NCBI RefSeq assembly: GCF_023243075.1
Contig: NZ_JALKFZ020000034.1
Location: 1-64,000, forward strand
Length of the DNA: 64,000 nucleotides
Origin: Frankia sp. AiPa1
Lineage (GTDB): Bacteria > Actinomycetota > Actinomycetes > Frankiales > Frankiaceae
Direction of reading: 5' to 3'
Shown: piece by piece, positions 1-8,431 of the stretch
Layout of the letters: every line of letters starts with the position of its first letter
How positions within the stretch are numbered: position 1 is the stretch's first letter
Position numbers and translations under genes: made by a program
The notes under the pieces: generated by a model
What the model saw: the letters and a program-made list of their open reading frames with translations, nothing else
Told to the model about the DNA's origin: nothing
The model's database searches: none

Positions 1-1
1 C

Positions 2-76
2 TTCACCACCCGCTTCCCCATACCTGACAGAATACATGAATCCGGCGTCACCGTGACGGCGGAGTTGATGCGCTAA
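2..76 (+). CDS. C-terminal tail of a gene entering from the left edge
   Basis: An open frame runs in from the window edge and ends at TAA 74-76, giving 24 residues that end in TAELMR. A GC hairpin follows at once. IS605-family genes in actinobacteria often end in this kind of hairpin, so a TnpB-like tail is possible. The fragment is too short to assign and could be a chance open frame. Confidence 0.3.
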   Translation, partial: FTTRFPIPDRIHESGVTVTAELMR

Positions 77-97
77 CCCCGCCCGGAAGGACGGGGC
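77..97 (+). terminator. GC-rich hairpin after the left-edge frame
   Basis: CCCCG and CGGGG arms flank a short loop directly after the stop codon at 74-76. No T-run follows, so it may be a transcript-end hairpin or a transposon-end structure rather than a classical terminator. Confidence 0.35.
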
Positions 98-259
98 CTG
101 CGCGCTACGTTTCATGGTCGCTGGTCTGACCACCCCTGATCCGCCGCCTTGGGCGGTCCGCGCGCAGGGGCCGAGCGGCCGCGACGGCCGTAGGCTGGCG
201 GCCGATGCCGTGGCGCGGGCGGCGAGCTGGCCCGCCGTCTTCGTGGAGGTGCCGAGCGG

Positions 260-538
260 ATGAGCGCGACCTGTACCCACCTGGACTCCGTCAAGGTGAC
301 CACGCTGCCCGCCGCCATCCGCGGCTGCGAGGAGTGCCTGGCCACCGGCGGAGTCTGGGTCCACCTGCGCATGTGCGAAAGCTGCGGCCGGATCGGCTGC
401 TGCGACAGCTCACCGGGCCGGCACGCCTCCCGGCACGCCGCGAGCGCGCACCATCCGATCGCGCGTTCCGCCGAGCCTGGCGAGCACTGGAGCTGGTGCT
501 TCGTGGACGAGACCCCCGTCACGCCAAACCCGAGCTGA
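260..538 (+). CDS. UBP-type zinc-finger domain protein
   Basis: The 92-residue protein is almost entirely a ZnF-UBP domain. It has the spaced Cys/His ligands C-x-H near the start, CEEC, CESCGRIGCCDSS, HASRH, H and a closing WSWC. Bacterial single-domain members are common in actinobacteria; in eukaryotes the fold binds the free ubiquitin C-terminus, but the bacterial partner is unknown. The ATG at 260 is chosen because the domain begins immediately after it. The gene stands alone, 153 bp before the kinase. The fold is clear and the role is not. Confidence 0.85.
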   Translation: MSATCTHLDSVKVTTLPAAIRGCEECLATGGVWVHLRMCESCGRIGCCDSSPGRHASRHAASAHHPIARSAEPGEHWSWCFVDETPVTPNPS

Positions 539-691
539 GGACCCCGGCGGCGCAGTGGTCCGCAGCCCCACACCACCCGCCCGCTCCACGCAGCGATGGC
601 GGGTTGTGGCCCTTCGTGGCGGAATACTAGGCTCCATCCCGATGGCGCCTAGTGCAGACGAAGTGGGGCGACGGACCTTGCGGGACGATCG

Positions 692-2755
692 GTGATCGTC
701 GACCGGGAGCGGGTGGCGAAGGCCCTGCCTGGTTATGAACTGGGCGAGCAGCTCGGGTCCGGGGCGTTCGGGCTGGTGCTGGCGGGCACGCACCGTCAGA
801 TGGGCCGACCGGTGGCCATCAAGGTGGTGGAGGCCAGGGGCACCGCGGCCGCCGCCGCGGGTTTCGCCGCCGAGGCGCGGGTCCTGGGCCGGCTCGATCA
901 TCCGCATGTCGTGCGGGTCTACGACTACGTCGAGGACAGCGGCCTGTGCATGGTCGTGATGGAGCTGCTGGCGGGGGGCACCCTGAACGGGCGGCGAGCG
1001 GCGATGAGCCCCGAGCGGATCTGCGCGGTGGCGCTCGCGGCCGCCGCGGCGCTGGAGCATGCGCACCGCCACAAGGTGCTCCACCGCGACATCAAGGCCG
1101 ACAACGTCATGTTCACCGCCGACGGCACGCTCAAGGTCACCGATTTCGGCATCGCCAAGTTGTTCGAGGGGTCGGGGACGACCGCCAGCGGCATCGCCGG
1201 CACGCCGGCGTACATGGCCCCGGAACAGATCGAGGGTGGCCAGCTCGGGCCGTGGACCGATCTGTACGCGCTGGGGATCGTCCTGTACAGCCTGTTCACC
1301 GGGCGGCTTCCGTTCGATCCGAAGACACCTCTACTCACCCTGCTGAGCCAGCAGATCTCCGAGCCGCCGCCGTCGATGGCCGGTGTCGCCGCTCCGCTGG
1401 CCGACCTGGTCGTGCGCATGCTGGCCAAATCCCCCGCCGACCGACCTCCGGACGCCGCCACGTTCGCACTCGAGCTGGCCGCCGCCGCCACCGCCGTGTT
1501 CGGTGTCGGGTGGGCCGCCCGCGGGCAGTTGCCGCTGTTTCTCGGCGATGCGGTCCGCGCCGCCACCGACCGGCCATCCGAGCCGGCTCGCTGGCGAACG
1601 GGCTCCCCGGTACCGGCCGCGGGCCCCGATTCGCTGGGGCTGGACCAGCTGGTGCCGATCGGAACCGGCGGCGGCATCAGCTCCGTCCCACCGAAGTCGG
1701 AACCACCGAAGTCGGAACCGCCGACGCCGGACTGGCCGACACCAGAGCCCTCGGCGCCGGACTCGCGGGAGCCGCGGGAGCGCGCGCTGACCGGACGCGG
1801 CGACGACGACATCACGTTCGTTCCGCCGACGCCCGAACCGCTCGTGTCCGCGCCGCCGAACTCCCTCCCGCCGACGTCCGAACCGCTGGTGCCGGACGGG
1901 CGGGGGTCCGAGGTGGCTGGGCTGCCGACCGAGGTCGTCGCGCAGCACGCGCGGCGGTCGGCGGACGGATCCGGGGAGAAACCGCCCACCGGCTCGCCCG
2001 CCGCTTCGCCCGCCGAGGGGCCGCGACGGCGGCGGGACCGTGGCGCCTGGATCGTCGGCGCTGTCGCACTCGTTCTGGTCGTCGCGGTGGCGCTGGTCGG
2101 GCTGGTCATCTACCCCGACCTGACATCTCCGCGGCACTCCACGGCGCACCCGTCCGCCTCGGCGTCGGCCGGCACGGTGCCCGTGGTGAGGGCGGCGGGG
2201 TCGCCGTCTTCGGGGCCGCGTGGCACGGCCGCACCGACCGCCGGGTCGGCCGTGCCACCCAGCGGTTCCAGCCCGGCCACGGCGGTGAGCACCGCGCCCA
2301 CCGACGCCGGGGCCACCCACGCCACGACCGCGGACGTCACGCTCACGCACGCCCCCACGGCGAACGCCCTACCCGAGGTCGCCGCACACCCGACCGCGTC
2401 GGCGATCCGCGGCATCAACGGCGGGGACGACCGGGCCCAGGTCCCGGGCTCCGAGGCGGACACCGTCTGGGTGGCCAACGCCGCCGCATGTTCGGCGTGG
2501 TTGGACGACAACGGTTCCGGCGCACTCGCGGGAGTACTCAACACATCGCTCACCCAGGCCTGCGCCGCCAACCTGTACCGCAGCGACGGAATGGCGTACA
2601 CCTTCTCCGCGTCCTGGGGCGCCGCGAAGACGAACTTCATTCCGGTCTCGGGATACACGATGTGGATCTGCGTGTGGCGCGCGGGCGACCAGTCGAACAC
2701 CGAGGTGTGCTCAGCCCGCTTCGGCCTGAACGGCACCACCCCGGTCAGGAGGTGA
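692..2755 (+). CDS. Membrane Ser/Thr protein kinase (Hanks type)
   Basis: 687 residues from a GTG start. The N-terminal kinase domain is complete: glycine loop GSGAFG near residue 23, lysine 44, HRD 131-133 with N138, DFG 151-153 and APE 176-178, so it should be active. A Pro/Ser/Glu-rich linker with short repeats (PPKSEPP) leads to one membrane helix near residues 453-475. The roughly 210-residue outer part is Ala/Thr-rich, then ends in a compact domain with four cysteines (near CSAW, QACA, WICV, EVCSA), probably the sensor. There are no PASTA repeats, unlike PknB. No clear ribosome binding site precedes the GTG. It is probably a receptor kinase; its signal is unknown. Confidence 0.92.
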   Translation: MIVDRERVAKALPGYELGEQLGSGAFGLVLAGTHRQMGRPVAIKVVEARGTAAAAAGFAAEARVLGRLDHPHVVRVYDYVEDSGLCMVVMELLAGGTLNGRRAAMSPERICAVALAAAAALEHAHRHKVLHRDIKADNVMFTADGTLKVTDFGIAKLFEGSGTTASGIAGTPAYMAPEQIEGGQLGPWTDLYALGIVLYSLFTGRLPFDPKTPLLTLLSQQISEPPPSMAGVAAPLADLVVRMLAKSPADRPPDAATFALELAAAATAVFGVGWAARGQLPLFLGDAVRAATDRPSEPARWRTGSPVPAAGPDSLGLDQLVPIGTGGGISSVPPKSEPPKSEPPTPDWPTPEPSAPDSREPRERALTGRGDDDITFVPPTPEPLVSAPPNSLPPTSEPLVPDGRGSEVAGLPTEVVAQHARRSADGSGEKPPTGSPAASPAEGPRRRRDRGAWIVGAVALVLVVAVALVGLVIYPDLTSPRHSTAHPSASASAGTVPVVRAAGSPSSGPRGTAAPTAGSAVPPSGSSPATAVSTAPTDAGATHATTADVTLTHAPTANALPEVAAHPTASAIRGINGGDDRAQVPGSEADTVWVANAAACSAWLDDNGSGALAGVLNTSLTQACAANLYRSDGMAYTFSASWGAAKTNFIPVSGYTMWICVWRAGDQSNTEVCSARFGLNGTTPVRR

Positions 2756-2924
2756 CCCGCACCGGGAGCGACCCGGTGATCGAGCTGATCGACCAGGCGG
2801 ATCCGGATCAGCCGTCTGCGCCTCTTCTGATTCCGATGACCGTTGATCCCGGCATTCCGTTGATCCCGGCATTCCGTGGCTGGCGCGCCTGGCCGCGCGC
2901 CAGCCTGTGCGGCCCTGGGAGGGC

Positions 2925-3224
2925 TCAGCTCACGCGGGTGCCCGTGAAGGACATCCCGGGCATGATGCCGGGCTTCGCCTTGCCCGTCATCGTGTCGCCG
3001 CTGACGGTGGCCGTCGATTTGAGGGTGAGTTTCATCGGCGAGGTGACCTTGACCGACCAGGAGATCTTGTCGCCGTCGATACGACCGTCGGCGATCTCGA
3101 GCGTCATGCCGTCCTGCACCATGGAACCGGTGAATCCGGCACCGTCGGTCTTGATTTCGAGTGCGCCTTTCTGTTCCCCGATCGGTGACGAAAGGACAAT
3201 TTCCCAGCGTCCGTCGATGCTCAT
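2925..3224 (-). CDS. Conserved small beta-rich protein of unknown function
   Basis: 99 residues of alternating hydrophobic and polar strands (GRWEIVLSSPIG..., WSVKVTSPMKLTL..., SFTGTRVS), which suggests a small lipocalin-like beta barrel. There is no signal peptide and no cysteine. It resembles conserved 100-residue proteins found near catabolic oxidoreductases, recognised by pattern only. It is convergent with the upstream kinase and divergent from the flavoprotein gene at 3601, so it may belong to the same catabolic region. No function is assigned. Confidence 0.75.
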   Translation of the reverse strand: MSIDGRWEIVLSSPIGEQKGALEIKTDGAGFTGSMVQDGMTLEIADGRIDGDKISWSVKVTSPMKLTLKSTATVSGDTMTGKAKPGIMPGMSFTGTRVS

Positions 3225-3540
3225 CTGCGCCGCTCCTTTGAAGTGTGAACAGAGGCAGGCGGTTTATATCACTTCGCCCCGCTACGCGCCCGGGTTGACG
3301 TACGTATGGGCCAGCCGACGAGGGGGCGTCGGCGAGGCCGACGGTCAGCGCGGGGATCACCGCCAGTCCTCTCGCCGCCGGTCACGCCGCCCGGAGGTCG
3401 CCGATGGCCCACGATCACGTGACCGTCGCCGGCCACCTTCAGCCGGGCAGCGTGTCGCGTACGTCCGGGGCCTCGCTGACCGACGACGCCGCCCGCCCGC
3501 GGCCTGGTCGAACGGGAGACTACCGCCGCCGTGCGGTTGA

Positions 3541-3585
3541 TTGACCGCCCAGTACAGAAACTTCTTGACCGAGCGGTACAAGAAA
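3541..3585 (+). promoter_or_regulatory. Tandem TetR-type operator-like repeats
   Basis: Two direct repeats of about 20 bases start at 3541 and 3565 (period 24): TTGACCGCCCAGTACAGAAA, then a second copy containing the near-palindrome ACCGAGCGGT. They lie 16-60 bases upstream of the flavoprotein ATG. The ACCGnnCGGT core is a typical TetR-family half-site arrangement. No TetR gene is adjacent, so the regulator would act in trans. The remaining 3225-3540 stretch shows no gene. Confidence 0.5.
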
Positions 3586-3600
3586 TCCAGAATCCGGTGC

Positions 3601-5256
3601 ATGAGCGGTCTTGAGTGGGATGAGGTCTTCGACGTCGTCGTCGTGGGGAGCGGTGCGGGTGCCCTCACCTCGGCACTGCTCGCCGCGGACGGCGGCGCGA
3701 GCGTCTGCGTCGTGGAGAAGTCCGAGTTCATCGGCGGGACGACGGCGGTCTCCGGCGGAGACATGTGGATCCCGTGCAACCGCCACATCGCCGATCAGGA
3801 CACGCGCGAGGAGGCGATCGCCTACGTCACGCGCCTCTCCGACGGCCGCGCCTACGATCCGCACCTCATCGAGGTCTACGTCGACACCGGTGCCGAAGCC
3901 CTCGACTACCTCGAGACCCACACCGGCCTCGTGACCCGCGCGCACAAGGGGCTGCCCGACTACTACGCCGTCGTGCCCGGTCGCGTTCCCGGCACCAAGG
4001 ACATCCCGCGGTCGGTCTCCTGTCAGCCCTATCCGGCGGTGGCCGAACTCGGCGCCGAGTGGGCCGCGCGAGTGAACCCCAGCCCCTGGGTGAAGCCGCC
4101 CGAGGTGGCCTACGCGGAGGAGATCCCGGTCGTTCCCCGGGAGGAGCTGCTGCGCCGCCGGCGGGAAGGGTACCGGGCCAAGGGAGGCGGTCTCGTCGCC
4201 GCGCTGTTGAAGGCGCTGCTGGACCGCGGGGTCTCGGTGCGCCACTCGACCCCGGGGCGCGAACTGGTGACGAACGACGAACGCGGCGTCATCGGCGTCG
4301 TCGTCGGTGCGGACGGGGCGCTCACCCGCCTCGGAGCGCGCAAGGGCGTCGTCCTGGCCACCGGCGGCTTCGAGTGGAACCCCGACATGGTGTCGACGTT
4401 CCTCGGCTACGACGTGAAGCCGTGCACGCCATGGAGCAACACCGGGGACGGCCACCGGATGGCGATGCGCGCCGGGGCCCGGCTCGGCCTGATGACGTCG
4501 TTCTTCAGCTACGGCGTGATGTACGACCCCTGGGAGGTCGGCCGCGACGGCAACCCGCTGCCGCAGATGGAGATGGGCCTGGGCGCCGGGTCGATCATCG
4601 TCAACCAGCGGGGCCGGCGCTTCATGCACGGCGGCTACACGTACAACGACTTCTCGCACCCGTTCAACGCCTTCGACCAGCGCAACCCGGGCTACACGAA
4701 CAAGGGGCCCGCCTGGTGCGTCTTCGGCGCGGCGCACTTCGAGGGGAAGGGCGTCTTCGGCGGCCGGCTCGTCGACGGCGCCCTCGTCGGGCCGAACGGC
4801 CAGCCGGCCCCGCCGTGGCTCGTCGTGGCGGACAGCGTCCGCGAGCTCGCGGCGAAGATCGGCGTCGACCCGGACACCCTCGAGGAAACGGTGCTCCGGT
4901 ACAACACGTTCGCGGAGAAGGGCGAGGACCCCGACTGGGGCGACCCCGAGCAGGTCCGCTCGGCCACCGGCCCGGACACGACGAGCCTGAAGCCCGTGCT
5001 CGGCCCGACCTACGGCGCGATCCAGCAGTGGCCCGGGACGCTGGGAACCAGCGGAGGCCCGCAGATCGACGCCGACGCCCGCGTCCTGGGCACCGAGGTG
5101 CCGATCATCGACGGACTCTACGCCGCCGGCAACACCGCGGCCTCCGTCCTCGGCGGCACCTACCCGGGCGGCGGCTCCTGCATCGGCCCCAGCATGGTGA
5201 TGGGCTACCGCGCCGGCCGGCACGCCGCCGCCCGGCCCGCCCGCGACATCGGCTGA
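3601..5256 (+). CDS. FAD-dependent oxidoreductase, KstD / 3-oxosteroid dehydrogenase-like
   Basis: 551 residues from ATG 3601; an in-frame TTG at 3541 lies inside the operator-like repeats and is not used here. The N-terminal Rossmann motif VVVVGSGAGA and the VVEK strand bind FAD. Near the C-terminus GLYAAGNTAASVLGGTYPGGG is the second FAD contact, typical of the fumarate reductase/3-ketosteroid delta-1-dehydrogenase superfamily. SGGDMWIP after the first motif matches KstD-like enzymes. The likely reaction is FAD-dependent dehydrogenation or reduction of a cyclic ketone. The neighbouring P450 and enoyl-CoA hydratase suggest degradation of a steroid, terpenoid or alicyclic compound. Substrate is not settled by sequence. 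Confidence 0.88.
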   Translation: MSGLEWDEVFDVVVVGSGAGALTSALLAADGGASVCVVEKSEFIGGTTAVSGGDMWIPCNRHIADQDTREEAIAYVTRLSDGRAYDPHLIEVYVDTGAEALDYLETHTGLVTRAHKGLPDYYAVVPGRVPGTKDIPRSVSCQPYPAVAELGAEWAARVNPSPWVKPPEVAYAEEIPVVPREELLRRRREGYRAKGGGLVAALLKALLDRGVSVRHSTPGRELVTNDERGVIGVVVGADGALTRLGARKGVVLATGGFEWNPDMVSTFLGYDVKPCTPWSNTGDGHRMAMRAGARLGLMTSFFSYGVMYDPWEVGRDGNPLPQMEMGLGAGSIIVNQRGRRFMHGGYTYNDFSHPFNAFDQRNPGYTNKGPAWCVFGAAHFEGKGVFGGRLVDGALVGPNGQPAPPWLVVADSVRELAAKIGVDPDTLEETVLRYNTFAEKGEDPDWGDPEQVRSATGPDTTSLKPVLGPTYGAIQQWPGTLGTSGGPQIDADARVLGTEVPIIDGLYAAGNTAASVLGGTYPGGGSCIGPSMVMGYRAGRHAAARPARDIG

Positions 5257-5707
5257 ACGCGCCCCGGTCCCCGGCGCCGGATCGAGGCCCGCGCGCCGAG
5301 GGTCGGCGTGCGGGGCGGGCCTCCTGCCATGCTCGTTCGGGTCCGGGCCAGGGCTCGCGGAGATCAGCGTCCGCGAATACGAGGTGCTGCACCTGTCCGC
5401 GCCGCGTCTGGCCGACCTGCCGGTCGGCCAGATCTGGTAGGCGACGCCCGGCGCGTCCTCCTGCCGCCGAGCGATTCGGAAACGTCACCCAAGCTTCTTC
5501 TGGAAACACATTCGGCTGATGACGAGGCTTTTCTCCCGTCCTCCGCGCTCCAGCCGGACAGACGATCACATAATCCGGTGGGTGCGATAGGTGGCCTCGA
5601 TGGCTCTATCGCCTTAGCGCCGGAATCCTTGACGACGTCAAGACCGCGGACAACGCTGGCAGCGCCCCCGACGCTGACCGACGCGTCTCCCGAGCAGCGA
5701 GGAAACG
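5257..5707 (+). other. Intergenic region with a short coding-like remnant
   Basis: No intact gene is seen. The frame at about 5340-5440, ending in TAG at 5438, has strong GC third-position bias and reads ...EYEVLHLSAPRLADLPVGQIW with no start codon. It looks like the 3' end of a lost gene. I do not recognise it. Confidence 0.4.
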
Positions 5708-6937
5708 ATGACCGCAGGGACCACCGCCCCGGCCACGTTCGACGCGTTCGACCCCGCCCACCGCCTCGACCCCTATCCGGTGTACGAGCGGGTCCGAGAG
5801 ACCGCCCGGTTCTGCCCCTTCGCGATCGGCGATGTTCCCGTCACCGTCGTCACCCGGTACGAGGATCTTGAGGAGATTCTGCAGAGCGAGGACTGGGTGC
5901 ACGGCTATGACGCCGGCATCAGCCCGTTCCGGGAGCCCACGGCGGACGTTCCCCGGTCGTTCCTGCGGATGGATCCGCCCGACCACACCCGGCTGCGCGG
6001 GCTGGTGAACAAGGCGTTCACCCCCCGCACCATCTCCGCGTTGGAACCGGCGATTCACGCCACCGCCAGACGAATCATCGAGGCGGCGCTCGATGACGGC
6101 CGGCTCGAGGTCATGAACGGCCTCGGCGCCCCCGTCGCCAGCACCACGATCGGCCATCTGCTCGGCGTGCCGGACGATGTCGGTACGCGGCTGCGCGACT
6201 GGGCACTCGCGATCGCCCGCGGCACCGACCCGGACAACCTCCTGTCCGAGGCGGAGATCGCCAGCCGTACCCGGGCCACCCACGACTTCCGGGTGTACTT
6301 CCGGGAGCTCATCAACGAGCGCCGCGCCCGGCCGACCCGCGACGTGCTCGGCATCCTGGCCAGCGCTGAGGAACGCGGTGACGTGCTGCGCGAGGACGAA
6401 CTGCTCGGCATCTCGTCGTTGATGCTCGTCGCCGGCATGGAGACGAGCATCAACTTCATCGGCAACAGCGTGCTGGCTCTTCTGCGGCACCCCGACCAGC
6501 TCGCGTTGCTGCGGGAGCGGCCCGAGCTCACCGCGTCGGCGGTCGAGGAGGTCCTGCGCTACGACCCGCCGACCCAGTTCACCATGCGCACGGCGGCGAC
6601 CAGGACCACCGTCGGCGGGCACACCTTCTCCCGCGGCGACGGCGTGATGCTCGTCAGCGCCGCGGCCGGCCGGGATCCGCGGGTCTACGACGAGCCCGAC
6701 CGGTTCGACATCACCCGATTCCACCCGCCGAAGCCGGCGCGGCGCCATCTCGGGTTCAGCGTCGGCATCCACTTCTGCCTCGGCGCGCCACTGGCCCGAA
6801 TCGAGGCGGCGGCGACCGTGGGCGCGCTGGTCCAGGCCACCCGCTCCCTCGCCCTCGACGAGACCGCGGGCGTGCTCGCCTACCTGCCGAGCCTGATCCA
6901 CCGCGGCCTGGTATCGCTGCCGATCACCCTGGCCTGA
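5708..6937 (+). CDS. Cytochrome P450
   Basis: 409 residues, the normal length for a soluble bacterial P450. The oxygen-binding I helix reads AGMETS near residue 241, where most members have AGxxT. The ExxR motif is EEVLR near 281. The heme loop FSVGIHFCLGAPLAR places the cysteine thiolate ligand near residue 356. It should hydroxylate a small hydrophobic substrate using ferredoxin electrons; no ferredoxin or reductase gene is adjacent. ATG 5708 is preceded by GAGGAAACG. Its 3' end overlaps the convergent enoyl-CoA hydratase gene by 14 bp. It probably acts with the flavoprotein upstream. Confidence 0.95.
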   Translation: MTAGTTAPATFDAFDPAHRLDPYPVYERVRETARFCPFAIGDVPVTVVTRYEDLEEILQSEDWVHGYDAGISPFREPTADVPRSFLRMDPPDHTRLRGLVNKAFTPRTISALEPAIHATARRIIEAALDDGRLEVMNGLGAPVASTTIGHLLGVPDDVGTRLRDWALAIARGTDPDNLLSEAEIASRTRATHDFRVYFRELINERRARPTRDVLGILASAEERGDVLREDELLGISSLMLVAGMETSINFIGNSVLALLRHPDQLALLRERPELTASAVEEVLRYDPPTQFTMRTAATRTTVGGHTFSRGDGVMLVSAAAGRDPRVYDEPDRFDITRFHPPKPARRHLGFSVGIHFCLGAPLARIEAAATVGALVQATRSLALDETAGVLAYLPSLIHRGLVSLPITLA

Positions 6938-7778
6938 TCACGCTGGCGGCCGGACCCGCGATCAGGCCCTCGAGGTCGAGTTCGCCCGCCCTGGTCTGCG
7001 CACCCGCGGCCAGTGCGCCGGTGAACCGTGAGATGGCCACGGGGCTGGTGAACAGCGGCCAGAGCAGTTCGCCTTCGGCCGTCAGCCCTTCGGCGAGCGG
7101 TAGGGCCGCCGCGTCCACAGCCTTTCTGGCCGCGGTCACGGCCGCCCTGGGATATGACGCGATGCGCAGAGCCAGCCGCTCGACAAAGCCATCGAGTTCG
7201 CCCGGCGGCAGGGCCCGATTGACCAGCCCGTACCGCTGCGCGGTCTCGGCGTCGAGGAGGTCCGCGCCCAGGATGACCTCCAGCGCGCGGGAACGGCCGA
7301 TCAGACGCGGCAGCTGCTGCGTGCCGCCGCCACCGGGAAGGATCCCGAGGCTGACCTCAGGCTGCCCGAACCACGCCTGCCCACTGGCGGCGAACCGCAG
7401 GTCCAGGGACAGCAGGAATTCGTGGCCACTACCGCGAACGCGCCCGACCACCTTGCCGATGGTGACCTGCTCCAGGCTCCGGTACTGATGCAGCAGACCC
7501 GGCCCCGGGCCGGCGGCGAACTGCGCCATCGCGGCCGGGTCGAGCACCAGCCGCATGTCGCCGTGCCCCAGGAAGAACTCCGGGTCGGCGCTTTCGAAGA
7601 CGATGACCCGCACCGCGTCGTCGGCGCGCACCTCGGTCTGGAAACGGTCGAGATCGGCGATCAGCGGACCGTCGAGCAGGTTGAGGGGCGGATGGTCGAT
7701 GACGACGAACGCGACTCCCTCCCGCCGCCTGACCGTGAGCGCCTCGTACCCCTCATACCTCTCGTGCCCCATCCACAT
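6924..7778 (-). CDS. Enoyl-CoA hydratase/isomerase family protein
   Basis: 284 residues of the crotonase fold. The N-terminal region has VAFVVIDHPPLNLLDG. The oxyanion-hole region reads VRGSGHEFLLSLDLRFAA, and the downstream glycine-rich segment is PEVSLGILPGGGGTQQLPRLIGR, where glutamates sit in true hydratases. A hydratase, isomerase or related CoA-thioester lyase role is likely in the same catabolic pathway as the P450. It is divergent from the HxlR gene, sharing a short intergenic region with nested inverted repeats, so it is the likely HxlR target. Confidence 0.9.
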   Translation of the reverse strand: MWMGHERYEGYEALTVRRREGVAFVVIDHPPLNLLDGPLIADLDRFQTEVRADDAVRVIVFESADPEFFLGHGDMRLVLDPAAMAQFAAGPGPGLLHQYRSLEQVTIGKVVGRVRGSGHEFLLSLDLRFAASGQAWFGQPEVSLGILPGGGGTQQLPRLIGRSRALEVILGADLLDAETAQRYGLVNRALPPGELDGFVERLALRIASYPRAAVTAARKAVDAAALPLAEGLTAEGELLWPLFTSPVAISRFTGALAAGAQTRAGELDLEGLIAGPAASVIRPG

Positions 7779-7798
7779 CTCCCCTGGCTTCGATCTTT

Positions 7799-7852
7799 CT
7801 GACTTCTGTTTTCCTACCCAGCAGGATAGCTGGCTTCGCTATCAGAAGTCAG
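7799..7852 (+). promoter_or_regulatory. Nested inverted repeats, probable HxlR operator
   Basis: CTGACTTCTG (7799-7808) is repeated inverted as CAGAAGTCAG (7843-7852), and GATAGC/GCTATC (7825-7830, 7838-7843) nests inside it. The element fills most of the gap between the divergent hydratase and HxlR genes. It overlaps the AGGAGG ribosome binding site of the regulator gene, which suggests autoregulation. Confidence 0.65.
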
Positions 7853-7868
7853 GAGGTATCCTGGGCGC

Positions 7869-8339
7869 ATGGAGTGGACGGATGTCGATCTCGACAACTG
7901 CTCCATCGCGAGGGCGCTCGCCGTCGTGGGTTCGCGCTGGACCCTGGTGGTCCTGCGCGAGGCGTTCAACGGCGTGCGGCGCTTCGAGGACTTCCAGCGG
8001 CATCTGGGGGTCTCACCGTCGGTCCTCAGTCAGCGCCTGCGGGGCATGACCCAGGACGGCCTCCTCGAGCGCGTGCCCTACCGCGAGGATGGCGACCGCG
8101 AGCGCCACGAGTACCGCCCCTCCGAGAAGGCGTGGGACCTCTATCCCGTTGTCGTCGGCCTCATGCAGTGGGGCGACCGGCACCTCGGCGACGGCGACGC
8201 TCCCCCGGTCCACCTGATCGACGTCAACTCCGGCAAGCCGGTGATCGCCGCCCTCGTCCCGCACGACGCCCCGACCTGCGCGCCATCGGACATCACCGTG
8301 CAGGTCGGGGACTCGCTGACGATCCTGCCGCCGGAGTAG
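7869..8339 (+). CDS. HxlR-family winged-helix transcriptional regulator
   Basis: 156 residues. The family signature is complete: an N-terminal CSIARALAVVGSRWTLVVLRE helix, then GVRRFEDFQRHLGVSPSVLSQRLR as the recognition region, and the wing DGLLERVPYRE. The first cysteine (DNCSIA) sits where redox- or electrophile-sensing members keep theirs. The C-terminal third is longer than in minimal HxlR proteins. ATG 7869 follows AGGAGG with a 12-base spacer. Location and operator suggest control of the divergent hydratase and perhaps the P450 cluster. Confidence 0.92.
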   Translation: MEWTDVDLDNCSIARALAVVGSRWTLVVLREAFNGVRRFEDFQRHLGVSPSVLSQRLRGMTQDGLLERVPYREDGDRERHEYRPSEKAWDLYPVVVGLMQWGDRHLGDGDAPPVHLIDVNSGKPVIAALVPHDAPTCAPSDITVQVGDSLTILPPE

Positions 8340-8431
8340 ACCTGGGCGGATCAGACGGTAAGCATACGGACGACTTGGTATTCTTCACCAAAACGATCGA
8401 CAAAGCGCCGATGATGAGAGGTTGTTGTCCG

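Noticed and set aside
3520-5223. 567-residue open frame antisense to the flavoprotein gene
   Set aside because: The translation is Arg/Ala/Val-rich with no motifs and lies entirely opposite a gene with complete FAD motifs.
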